Shown piece by piece: positions 1 through 7,230 of a stretch of DNA of 20,134 nucleotides; the first letter of the stretch is position 1, and each line of letters starts with the position of its first letter. The notes below the pieces were generated by a model. It searched no databases and was not told where the DNA came from. It saw nothing but the letters and a program-made list of their open reading frames with translations. The stretch is from JTS-RE9 sp964649195 (GTDB taxonomy: Bacteria > Planctomycetota > Phycisphaerae > Phycisphaerales > Phycisphaeraceae), in NCBI GenBank assembly GCA_964649195.1, contig CAZYPK010000089.1, forward strand, positions 1 through 20,134. The letters are read 5' to 3'. A program made the translations under genes and the position numbers.

Positions 1-178
1 TGGCTTTGAGCCTCGAGATTTGAGGGATTTTCAGAGTTCACGCAAAATCCTGCCAAGGGAGAGGGCGGGGCGCATTGCGGTATGATGGCCGATTCGCCTT
101 GCGACGCTTTGTCGCAGTGGGTGGCGGTACGTTGTGCGGTGGGTTTGGCCTATGATTGCAACACCCTGAGAGTTTCAC

Positions 179-1318
179 ATGAACAGTGGAATGACAATGC
201 GGAAAAAGGATCGGCACAGCCACGGTGCGATGATGCCGGCGATGATGGTCGCCCTGGTCTGGATGGCCGGCTGCGGCGGGGGCGATGACATTCGCACCTA
301 CGAAGTGCCCAAGGTCGCCAAGGCGCCCGATGCTGCGAAGAAGTCGCCAACCACCAATGCCAACACCTCCACCACCGGCAGTCGCCTGCTGGCGGCCATC
401 ATTCCGCGCGGGCAGGAAGTCTGGCACTTCAAACTGATGGGGCCCAGCGCATTGGTCAACCCGCAGTTTGATGCGTTCGTCAAGCTCATCGAAGGGGTCA
501 AGTTCACCGGCATCGATGAGAAGGGGGCCGCCACTTCCCGGGCTGTTTGGAAGCTGCCCGAAGGCTGGAGCGAACGGGCGGGCAGCGGCATGCGGTTCGC
601 CACGATCATCGTGGGTGAAGCGGCCCACGACATCGAGCTGACCGTTTTTCGTTTCGGTCCTGAATCGGGTGATGTGCTGGCCAATGTGGAGCGCTGGGCG
701 GGACAGGTGGGGGTGGAGAATGTCACGCGGGGTTCGCTGGCCGAGCTGACCCGTTCGATCATCGTGGATAATCAGCCGGCCACGCTGGTGGATGTCACCG
801 GTCCCGGCGGCGGGGCGGACCCATCGATGGCGGGTCCTTCGCGCACACCTGCGCAGCCGCCGCGGCCGCCGGGCAAGCCTGAGCGCATCGCGGCGGAGGC
901 GCCGGAGGGCTTCACCACCGATCCGAATCCCGGCCAGTTTCTGATCGCCAAGTACGTGGTGGCGGAGGGTGAAAAATCGGCGACGCTGACGCTCAGCTCC
1001 GCCGGCGGCGACATCGAGGATAACCTGAACCGATGGCGAAGCCAGATCGGCCTGCCGCCGTGGGATGAAACTTCGATTCAGCAGGCGTTTGAAGACGGCC
1101 AGGAACTGAAGCAGGCGGAAATCGCAGGTCGCAGGGCGATTGTGATCGACATCATCGGTCCCGAATCGGCCGGTGAAAATCGCCAGCGAATCATGGGGGC
1201 CCTAACCGCCAACCCTTCCGGTGCAATCTGGTTTGTGAAGTTCCACGGCCCTGCCGACCTGGTGGGCGCCCGGACAGAGACGTTCGACAAGTTTTTGAAA
1301 TCGATACGGTTTGAATGA
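179..1318 (+). CDS. Predicted lipoprotein with duplicated domain, upstream of resB/ccsA
   Basis: A 379-residue protein of unknown function. The N-terminus is basic (RKK), followed by a hydrophobic stretch and a lipobox-like WMAGC with the lipid cysteine at residue 32, so an envelope lipoprotein is likely. A Thr/Asn/Ala/Lys-rich linker (about 45-68) precedes the folded part. Two related halves can be seen. WHFKLMGP (82-89) plus a PEGW-starting module (about 124-210) matches, in changed order, a PEGF-starting module (about 243-330) plus FVKFHGP near the C-terminus. Both modules contain an N-x-x-RW segment and end in V/I-D-x-x-GP. A Pro/Arg-rich linker (about 212-240) separates them. The first ATG is used; ATGs at 191 and 197 are also possible because no strong Shine-Dalgarno decides. 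Position upstream of resB and ccsA suggests a role near cytochrome c assembly or respiration, which is inference. No firm promoter was found in 1-178. Confidence 0.8.
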   Translation: MNSGMTMRKKDRHSHGAMMPAMMVALVWMAGCGGGDDIRTYEVPKVAKAPDAAKKSPTTNANTSTTGSRLLAAIIPRGQEVWHFKLMGPSALVNPQFDAFVKLIEGVKFTGIDEKGAATSRAVWKLPEGWSERAGSGMRFATIIVGEAAHDIELTVFRFGPESGDVLANVERWAGQVGVENVTRGSLAELTRSIIVDNQPATLVDVTGPGGGADPSMAGPSRTPAQPPRPPGKPERIAAEAPEGFTTDPNPGQFLIAKYVVAEGEKSATLTLSSAGGDIEDNLNRWRSQIGLPPWDETSIQQAFEDGQELKQAEIAGRRAIVIDIIGPESAGENRQRIMGALTANPSGAIWFVKFHGPADLVGARTETFDKFLKSIRFE

Positions 1319-1330
1319 AGCTGTCAGCTA

Positions 1331-1525
1331 TGAGCTTTCAGCCATCAGCTTTCAGCTTTCAGCCAGAAGAAAGGCAGAGCGTTGGGACTTTTGAATAACC
1401 CCCGATGTGCCATGAACCAGGGGCCGGGGGTTGCTACGCCGCAAGCGGCTTGGACGTGAGGTTGTTCAGGAATCACTGTTGTTTCCGTTGCTGAAAAAGG
1501 CTGATAGCTGATGGCTGATAGCTTC
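1331..1525. repeat. Inverted pair of short-unit AGCTGATGGCTGA-type repeats
   Basis: Degenerate tandem units of the type agctttcag/agctgatgg lie at 1331-1357, and again in opposite orientation at 1499-1525. The two arms match at about 22 of 27 positions when one is reverse-complemented. They enclose the dispersed element at 1384-1476, so the whole lipoprotein-resB intergenic gap is a nested repeat. Such units encode spurious LSAIS-like peptides when read through and are not genes. Confidence 0.75.
1384..1476 (+). repeat. Dispersed palindromic element, copy A
   Basis: First of three copies in the window (others at 13347-13432 and, reversed, 19835-19914). The copies share ends of the form gggacttttgaataacc and ggttgttcaggaatc, which are imperfect inverted repeats. 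They also share an inner small palindrome gccgcaagcggc and the block cttggacgtgaggttgttcagg. This copy has a longer G/C run (aggggccggggg) in its middle than the other two. There is no ORF, so it is a non-autonomous REP/MITE-like element at most. Confidence 0.85.
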
Positions 1526-1545
1526 CCTCCCCCGAGAATCCAAGC

Positions 1546-3099
1546 ATGACCAGCAGTGCATCCAGTCAAGTCAAGCGTGTGAAAGATGCGATCGATGGCG
1601 AGCGGTCGCTGGGGGGCGCTCCGTCGGAGATCGGCGCCATGGTCAGGGCGGCGCTCAAGCCGCTGGCGTCGCTGCGCATCACGATCGTGCTGTTCGCGCT
1701 GAGCCTGTTCCTGGTGCTGGCGGGCACTTTGGCGCAGGTGGATTACGGCATCTGGACGGTGATGGAAACGTACTTTCGCACCTGGGTCGCCTGGGTCGAG
1801 TTGCAGATTTTCATGCCCGACGAATGGGCCATGAAACTGGGGCTGATCGGCGAAACGGGTGAGGTGGTGAAGGTGCCGTTCCCCGGCGGCTACGTGCTGG
1901 GCGGGGCGATGGTGATCAACCTCGTCGCGGCCCACGCCATCCGCTTCAAGCTCGTCGCGGAAGGTCAGCGGCTGATGTACGGCATCATCGGAACGGTGGC
2001 GGGTCTGGCGCTGATGATCTTCGCCATTGCCGCGTCAACCAAGATCATCTGGCCGCTCTCGACGCCGATTCAGTTCGGCCCGGCCATCGCGCTCTCCATC
2101 GTCGCCCTGGGGGTGATGTTTTATCCCAGCCTGATTCTCTACGGCAAGCGCACCGGCATCATGCTGCTGCACGCGGGCATCGTCATGCTGCTGATCAACG
2201 AGCTGGTGACCGGCCTGGGCGCCTACGAGGGCCGCATGGAAATACGGCAGCAGGGCGTGAGCAATTTCACATACAACCTTGAAGAATCGGAACTGGCCTT
2301 CATCGAATCGCAGGCCGGGGGCAACGATCGCGTCGTGGCCATTCCGCAGTGGATGATCGAGCGCGGCGCGGCGACGGGCGAACCGATCAAGGATCAGCGG
2401 CTGCCGTTTCATGTCAAGGTCGTTTCGTTCCACAAGAACTCGCGCTTGGAAGCGGTGACCCCGGAGGAGGCGGCCCGGCGAAAGGATCCCGCCAACGCCG
2501 GCGAGGAGCGATTGAGCAGGGCCAACGATGGGCGGGTGGTCAAGCAGTTCGTCGCCGAAGCGGTGAAGGTGGGCACCGGCGCCGATGGCGCGGGGGTGGC
2601 CGATGTGAGCAGCGGATACGTCACGCTTCTTGACAAGGGGACGGGCGAGGAAATCGGCACCTACCTGGTGAGCAGCTTTTTCACGGCGACGATCGGCCAG
2701 GAACACATGGATGCCGTGCCCGCCGGCGGCAAGGTTTACCGGATGGGCATGCGGTTCGCCCGCGAATACAAGCCTTACACCGTGCATCTGGTCGAGTTCC
2801 GCCACGATCGATTCATCGGCACCGACAAGGCCCGCAACTTCTCCAGCGAAGTGGTGCTCATCGATGAGGATCATCCCGACGGCCGCGAGGCGCTGATCCG
2901 CATGAACGAACCGTTCCGTTATCGAGGCGAGACATTCTTCCAGGCGGCGTTCCTGCCCAGCGATTCGGGTACCGTGCTTCAGGTGGTGCGCAACCCCGGC
3001 TACCTGATGCCTTACATCGCGTGCATCGTGGTGTCGCTGGGGATGCTGATGCACTTCACCGGGCACCTGCAAAGCTTCTTCAAGAAGGTGGTCCAATGA
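1546..3099 (+). CDS. resB: Cytochrome c biogenesis protein ResB (Ccs1-like)
   Basis: A 517-residue protein of the ResB/Ccs1 family, which with CcsA forms the System II haem export and ligation complex in the membrane. After a hydrophilic N-terminus comes the family-typical LASLRITIVLFALSLFLVLAG (about 40-60), the first membrane helix. Two more helical regions lie at about 117-140 and 143-210, followed by another helix near 205-222 (GIMLLHAGIVMLLINELV). A large extracytoplasmic domain (about 225-480) is closed by FRYRGETFFQAAF and a last helix around 485-508. The topology and C-terminal block match ResB. ccsA begins inside the stop codon (ATGA overlap), so translation is probably coupled. The ATG at 1546 has only a weak upstream GAGAA; an internal ATG at 1639 is an alternative just before the first helix. 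Confidence 0.93.
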   Translation: MTSSASSQVKRVKDAIDGERSLGGAPSEIGAMVRAALKPLASLRITIVLFALSLFLVLAGTLAQVDYGIWTVMETYFRTWVAWVELQIFMPDEWAMKLGLIGETGEVVKVPFPGGYVLGGAMVINLVAAHAIRFKLVAEGQRLMYGIIGTVAGLALMIFAIAASTKIIWPLSTPIQFGPAIALSIVALGVMFYPSLILYGKRTGIMLLHAGIVMLLINELVTGLGAYEGRMEIRQQGVSNFTYNLEESELAFIESQAGGNDRVVAIPQWMIERGAATGEPIKDQRLPFHVKVVSFHKNSRLEAVTPEEAARRKDPANAGEERLSRANDGRVVKQFVAEAVKVGTGADGAGVADVSSGYVTLLDKGTGEEIGTYLVSSFFTATIGQEHMDAVPAGGKVYRMGMRFAREYKPYTVHLVEFRHDRFIGTDKARNFSSEVVLIDEDHPDGREALIRMNEPFRYRGETFFQAAFLPSDSGTVLQVVRNPGYLMPYIACIVVSLGMLMHFTGHLQSFFKKVVQ

Positions 3100-5426
3100 G
3101 CAAGCAGAACAGGAAATCGTCGCCGGTCGCCGGGCCGCCGTCGTTGCCGGCATCGGTCGCGGGCAATGCGTTTTCGCGCATGTTGCCGCTGTTGATGGTG
3201 GCGTTGCTGGCGATTTATCTGGCGAGCAAGATCGTGCCGCGCTCGATTCCGGGACCGATGGATTTGTCGGCGGCGGCGCAGATTGCGGTGGTCCACGAAG
3301 GGCGCGTGCAGCCGCTGGACACCCTGGCCCGCAACGAACTGCTGATCTACAGCAAGAAGACCACCTTCCGCTCCGACTGGCTTCGCCCGGGGCAGCTCAA
3401 GGATGCCGGCAGCCTCGCCGCGAGCATCGTCGAAACGAGCAGGAGCAAGCCGGCTTCGGTGGCCGGCCGCATCTGGTCGCTCATCTCGGTTCAGGAGCGC
3501 GGGCAGCTTGAGGCGATCGCCGCGGCAAGTGAAGTGACCTCGCAGATGCAGATGAACATGCTTCGCCTGCTCAACCGGGTCATCGATGATGAATCCCGGC
3601 CCACGGCAACCGAGCATCATGCGGAACACGATCACAGTCACGATGTGGTGGTCCGCTTCTATTCGCCTGAAGACTGGAAGGATGTCGAGCTTCCCGAGAA
3701 TCTCAAGTCCTCGGTCACGAAGCTGCTCGAATGGGATCGCCGCGACCCTCATGCCAAGGCGCAGCCGGTTCGTCCGCTGACCCGTCCGCAGGTCATCGAG
3801 CTGAATCGCAGGCTGCTCACGGCGGCGTTCCCCGCGCAGATTCGGGGCAAGTCGGCGGCGCAGGAATCGGCGATCGTGTGGCTGATGGATGTCTTCGCCG
3901 ACCAGCGCCGCGCCAATTCGCATCGTATCTTCCGCATCGAGCACGAACGCATTCTGGAACTGCTCGCCCTGGAGCGCCGCCCGGGCGACTTCCGCTATGC
4001 GGTCGATGAGTTTCTCCCCCGCATGCGCGAGCTGGATCAGGAGGCGAACCTGGCCCGCAGGACGCCCTCGAAGGAGCGCGATCCCTATCAGGCCGGGCTG
4101 GTCGATCTGGCTTCCAATCTCACCCGTTTCATGGCGATGTCGCAGTTCCAGCGGCCGCACTGGATTCCACCTTCGACGCTCATCGGCGACTGGCGCAACT
4201 TCGAGGAGATCGCCGCCGAGTCGCGCCGTTCGGGCGTCCCCAATGAGGATGCGCAGAATGTCCTCTCGCTGCTGACCGCCTACAGCAACGGTGATGTGCA
4301 GCTATTCAACAATGCCGTGAAGCAGCACAATGAACGCCTGAACCTCGGCTTCGCAAGCGACACGTCCCGCACCCGGTTCGAAACCTTCTTCAACCGTTTC
4401 GACCTGTTCAGCCATGTCACCAACATGTACCTGCTGGTCTTCGTGGTCGTGGTGGTCTCCTGGTCGCTGTTCACGTTTCCCGCATGGTCCATCGCCCTGC
4501 GGCGGGCCGCCCTTTACATGCTCATCCTCCTGCTGGCGGTTCACACCTTCGGCATGTTCTCGCGCATGTACCTCATGCAGCGCCCGCTGGTCTTCGTCAC
4601 CAATCTCTACGCCTCGGCCGTCTTCATCGGCCTCTGCGGCATCGCCATCGCGCTGCTGGTCGAACGCGTCCAGAAAATGGGCATCGGCTCCGCCTGCGCC
4701 GCCACCATCGGGTTCATCACCGGCATCATCGCCCTCCATCTGCGCGGTGAGGGCGACACCCTCGAAATGCAGCAGGCCGTGCTCGATACCAACCTCTGGC
4801 TGGCCACCCACGTCACCACCATCACCCTCGGCTACGCCACCACCTACCTCGCCGGCGCCCTGGCCATCGCTTTCGTCATCGGCGGCATCTTCACCAAGGC
4901 CTTCGATGCCGCCGCCCGCAAGTCGCTGGGGCAGTCGATCTACGGCATGATCTGCTTCTCGCTCTTCCTCAGCTTCGTCGGCACCGTGCTGGGCGGCATC
5001 TGGGCCGACCAATCCTGGGGCCGCTTCTGGGGCTGGGACCCCAAGGAAAACGGCGCCCTGATGATCGTCATCTGGAACGCCCTGATCCTCCACGCACGCT
5101 GGGCCGGCATGGTGCAGATACGAGGCATCGCCGTGCTCGCCATCCTGGGCAACATCGTCACCACCTGGTCCTGGTTCGGCACCAATCAGTTGGGGGCCGG
5201 TCTCCATTCCTATGGCTTCATGGACAAGGCGGTGTTCTGGATTCTCGTCTTCAGCGCTTCGCAACTGATCCTCGCCGGCATCGGCATGATCCCGCTCCAG
5301 GCCTGGCGCAGCTTCAGCGGGCCGCGCGATCGTGAAAGCGAGAGCAAAGGTTTTGCAGGCGCGGTCACCGCGGCGACGCTCCTGATCCTCATCGGCGGCC
5401 TGGCGATGCTGGCGGTGCTGGTCTGA
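3096..5426 (+). CDS. ccsA: Cytochrome c biogenesis protein CcsA/ResC with long extracytoplasmic N-terminal domain
   Basis: A 776-residue CcsA/ResC-family haem handling protein. The ATG at 3096 overlaps the resB stop by four bases and has AAGGTGG upstream; the frame is open further upstream but inside resB. One helix (about 30-48) is followed by about 400 mostly soluble residues starting VVHEGRVQPLDTLARNE. That region contains a His-rich segment EHHAEHDHSHD near residues 173-183. The C-terminal third is a typical CcsA core: RPLVFVTNLYASAVF, a conserved His in WLATHV, the tryptophan-rich WWD signature GRFWGWDPKENGALM with downstream W and H residues, and the second His in GAGLHSYGF. The core binds and delivers haem to apocytochromes together with ResB. 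The long N-terminal domain makes it roughly twice the length of a minimal CcsA. Confidence 0.95.
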   Translation: MSKQNRKSSPVAGPPSLPASVAGNAFSRMLPLLMVALLAIYLASKIVPRSIPGPMDLSAAAQIAVVHEGRVQPLDTLARNELLIYSKKTTFRSDWLRPGQLKDAGSLAASIVETSRSKPASVAGRIWSLISVQERGQLEAIAAASEVTSQMQMNMLRLLNRVIDDESRPTATEHHAEHDHSHDVVVRFYSPEDWKDVELPENLKSSVTKLLEWDRRDPHAKAQPVRPLTRPQVIELNRRLLTAAFPAQIRGKSAAQESAIVWLMDVFADQRRANSHRIFRIEHERILELLALERRPGDFRYAVDEFLPRMRELDQEANLARRTPSKERDPYQAGLVDLASNLTRFMAMSQFQRPHWIPPSTLIGDWRNFEEIAAESRRSGVPNEDAQNVLSLLTAYSNGDVQLFNNAVKQHNERLNLGFASDTSRTRFETFFNRFDLFSHVTNMYLLVFVVVVVSWSLFTFPAWSIALRRAALYMLILLLAVHTFGMFSRMYLMQRPLVFVTNLYASAVFIGLCGIAIALLVERVQKMGIGSACAATIGFITGIIALHLRGEGDTLEMQQAVLDTNLWLATHVTTITLGYATTYLAGALAIAFVIGGIFTKAFDAAARKSLGQSIYGMICFSLFLSFVGTVLGGIWADQSWGRFWGWDPKENGALMIVIWNALILHARWAGMVQIRGIAVLAILGNIVTTWSWFGTNQLGAGLHSYGFMDKAVFWILVFSASQLILAGIGMIPLQAWRSFSGPRDRESESKGFAGAVTAATLLILIGGLAMLAVLV

Positions 5427-5473
5427 GCCGCGCGGTTCGGACGAACATCTCGCCACGATCGATTTGAAAACGC

Positions 5474-5611
5474 GGCTCATGCACCGAATGTGGCGCCAAG
5501 CCCGATGGCGAGGCTTGGCGAGCCGTCGGGGTATCGGCGCCGCGCACAGAATACCCCGACGGCTCGGCGGCCCTCGCCACCGGGCTTGGCGCCACGGCGG
5601 GTACATGAGCC
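5474..5611. repeat. Long imperfect palindromic hairpin element
   Basis: Two 61-base arms, 5474-5534 and 5551-5611, are reverse complements at 51 of 61 positions and are separated by a 16-base loop. They align without gaps, and mismatches cluster in two blocks of four. The element starts 47 bases after the ccsA stop and ends 33 bases before the aminotransferase ATG. There is no T-run, so it is not a standard intrinsic terminator, though as RNA it would form a very stable stem between two transcription units. It carries no convincing ORF. Confidence 0.85.
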
Positions 5612-5644
5612 GAAAACGCTCCAACCGGATGAACCTTGATTTCC

Positions 5645-6988
5645 ATGTTCGACCCCGACCGCTTCATCTCCGACCGTGCCCGCGCCGTCGATGCCTCCGG
5701 CATCCGCCGCGTTTTTGATCTGGCCGCCAAACTCAAGGACCCGGTCAACTTCTCCATCGGCCAGCCCGATTTCGATGTCCCGCCCGCCGTCAAGCAGGCC
5801 GCCATCGCCGCCATCGAAAAAGGCATGAATCGTTACACCGTCACGCAAGGCACCCGCGAACTCAACGACCGCATCACCAATCTCATCACCACCGAATTCC
5901 CCTACTGGCAACCCGCTTCGTCAATCTCAAATCCCAAATCCCCAATCTCAAATCCCAAATCTCAAATCTCAAATCGCTCTTCTTCCAACTCGGAACCCGG
6001 AACCCGGAACCCGGAACTCGAAGTCCCCAACTCGGAACCCGGAACTCGGAACCCGGAACTCGAAGTCCCCAACTCGGAACCCGGAACTCGGAACTCGGAA
6101 CTTCCCTTCTCCACCCTCATCACCTCCGGCGTCTCCGGCGGCCTCGTCCTCGCGCTGATGACCTGCGTCGGCCCCGGTGATGAGGTGCTCATCCCCGATC
6201 CGGGCTTCGTCATGTACAAGCACCTGGTGAGGCTGGTCGGCGCCACGCCGGTGCCGGTCGATACCTATCCCGATTTTCAGTTCACCGCCGCGAGGATGGA
6301 AACGTGCATCACGCCGCGCACGAGGATGATCCTCTTCAACACGCCCGCCAACCCGACCGGTGTGGTGGCCACGCAGGGGACCTGCCGCGAGGTGGTCGAG
6401 CTGGCCGACAGGCACGACCTGCTGCTGCTCTCGGATGAAATCTACGATGAGTTCTGTTACGAGAAGGTGGACCGGCCCGGCGGCTCGAAGAAGTGCCCGT
6501 CGCCGGCCACGTTCAGCGACCGCATTCTCATCCTGCGCGGGTTCTCCAAGACCTACGGCATGACCGGCTGGCGGCTCGGTTATGCCGCGGGACCGGCGGC
6601 GATCATCGAGCAGATGACCAAGCTCCAGCAATACACCTTCGTCTGCGCCCCCTCCATGGTGCAGGCGGCCGGCGTCATCGCCCTGGAAACGGACATGAGC
6701 CGCCACGTCGCCGCCTATCGGCAGAAACGCGACACGCTGCTGGCCGCGCTCCGGCCCGCCTACGAAATCACCACCCCGGGCGGCGCGTTCTATGCCTTCC
6801 CCCGGGTGCCGCCGCATCTGAATCTCACCGGGCGGCAGTTCGTCGAACAGGCCATCACCAAAAACCTGCTCATCATCCCCGGCAACGTCTTCTCCGACCG
6901 CGACACCCATTTCCGCATCAGCTACGCCTGCGATGAAAAGACGCTGGAACGAGGCATCAACATCCTGCTCGATCTGGCGAAGGGGTGA
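5645..6988 (+). CDS. PLP-dependent class I/II aminotransferase (AspB/PatA-like) with in-frame minisatellite insertion
   Basis: A 447-residue fold-type I PLP aminotransferase. Family marks are FSIGQPDFDVP near the N-terminus, ASGAL-like TSGVSGGLVLAL, GDEVLIPDPGFVMY, FNTPANPTGVV, the PLP-contacting SDEIYDEF, and the Schiff-base lysine in GFSKTYGMTGWRLGY. It would transfer amino groups between amino acids and 2-oxoacids in the cytosol; substrate (aspartate, aromatic or branched) cannot be read from sequence. Without residues about 93-153 the length would be near the usual 390. Those extra residues are translated from simple repeats (see 5921-6104) placed just before TSGVSGGL. A TTG at 5636 is an alternative start, but the ATG at 5645 gives the conventional N-terminus. 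No strong ribosome-binding site is seen, and a hairpin follows the stop. Confidence 0.9.
   Translation: MFDPDRFISDRARAVDASGIRRVFDLAAKLKDPVNFSIGQPDFDVPPAVKQAAIAAIEKGMNRYTVTQGTRELNDRITNLITTEFPYWQPASSISNPKSPISNPKSQISNRSSSNSEPGTRNPELEVPNSEPGTRNPELEVPNSEPGTRNSELPFSTLITSGVSGGLVLALMTCVGPGDEVLIPDPGFVMYKHLVRLVGATPVPVDTYPDFQFTAARMETCITPRTRMILFNTPANPTGVVATQGTCREVVELADRHDLLLLSDEIYDEFCYEKVDRPGGSKKCPSPATFSDRILILRGFSKTYGMTGWRLGYAAGPAAIIEQMTKLQQYTFVCAPSMVQAAGVIALETDMSRHVAAYRQKRDTLLAALRPAYEITTPGGAFYAFPRVPPHLNLTGRQFVEQAITKNLLIIPGNVFSDRDTHFRISYACDEKTLERGINILLDLAKG
5921..5975. repeat. Short tandem repeat (caaatctcaaatccc-type) inside the aminotransferase gene
   Basis: Imperfect units of 7-8 bases of the caatctcaaatcccaaatc type are translated as repeating SISNPKS/QISN residues. 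It adjoins the second minisatellite (5985-6104), and together they form an unconserved in-frame insertion. Composition is far more AT-rich and C/A-skewed than the flanking gene. Confidence 0.85.
5985..6104. repeat. 42-bp minisatellite (7-bp sub-units ggaaccc/ggaactc) inside the aminotransferase gene
   Basis: Two full 42-base units (5985-6026, 6027-6068) and a partial third (6069-6104) are nearly identical. Each is built from 7-base sub-units ggaaccc or ggaactc and ends in cgaagtcc. The 42-base period keeps the frame and encodes the 14-residue unit NSEPGTRNPELEVP. The minus strand reads FRVPSSGFRVP-like peptides. Confidence 0.92.
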
Positions 6989-6998
6989 AGGGCATCAG

Positions 6999-7019
6999 CC
7001 GCGACTCAACGAGTCGCGG
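6999..7019 (+). terminator. Perfect 9-bp stem-loop after the aminotransferase (possible terminator)
   Basis: ccgcgactc and gagtcgcgg form a perfect 9-base-pair stem with a 3-base loop, starting 11 bases after the aminotransferase stop. No T-run follows, so intrinsic termination is uncertain. It may instead stabilise the transcript end. Confidence 0.45.
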
Positions 7020-7085
7020 ACGCGAACAGCCTGAAGAAGTGTCGATCGCGCGATGGATGAACAGCATCGGTCGCGCGGTTGCCGC

Positions 7086-7101
7086 GGGTGGCTGGGGCTG
7101 G
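7086..7101 (+). repeat. Partial REP-like GGTGGCTGGGGCTG motif
   Basis: gggtggctggggctgg matches the outer arm of the elements at 9590-9695 and 12921-13040, but no inverted partner arm is seen nearby. It is probably a decayed or half copy. Confidence 0.5.
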
Positions 7102-7155
7102 AGGCTTTGCGCCGCCACAAAAGATGGGCACACCCCGCAGTTGATCGCAATTCGC

Positions 7156-7183
7156 TTGGAACCACCGCCCTTGCGGTTAGAAT
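7156..7183 (+). promoter_or_regulatory. Candidate sigma-70-type promoter for korA
   Basis: TTGGAA (7156-7161) and TAGAAT (7178-7183), separated by 16 bases, resemble -35 and -10 boxes. The start site would fall near 7190, leaving a leader of about 40 bases to the ATG at 7231. This argues against the more upstream in-frame start at 6985. Confidence 0.5.
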
Positions 7184-7230
7184 GCCCTGACATCTTTTTC
7201 CCCGCCGCGATGTTCCATTGGAGTCCACCC

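Noticed and set aside
128..156. Promoter before the lipoprotein gene with TATGAT at 151-156
   Set aside because: No acceptable -35 box at normal spacing; the hexamer alone is too weak.
2035..3153. Long minus-strand open frame of 372 codons opposite resB
   Set aside because: It is antisense to a clear ResB protein in high-GC DNA, its composition is His/Arg/Ala-rich without any domain, and it has no ribosome-binding site.
4302..5624. Minus-strand open frame of 440 codons opposite ccsA
   Set aside because: Shadow frame of ccsA, rich in Asp/Glu/Gly/His with no fold; its start lies in the palindromic element.
5921..6104. CRISPR array inside the aminotransferase gene
   Set aside because: The units are directly adjacent with no unique spacers, built from 7-bp sub-repeats; it is a minisatellite.
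6985..7230. Upstream in-frame extension of korA
   Set aside because: The translated sequence is not family-like, covers the hairpin and a REP-like motif, and lies mostly before the candidate promoter.
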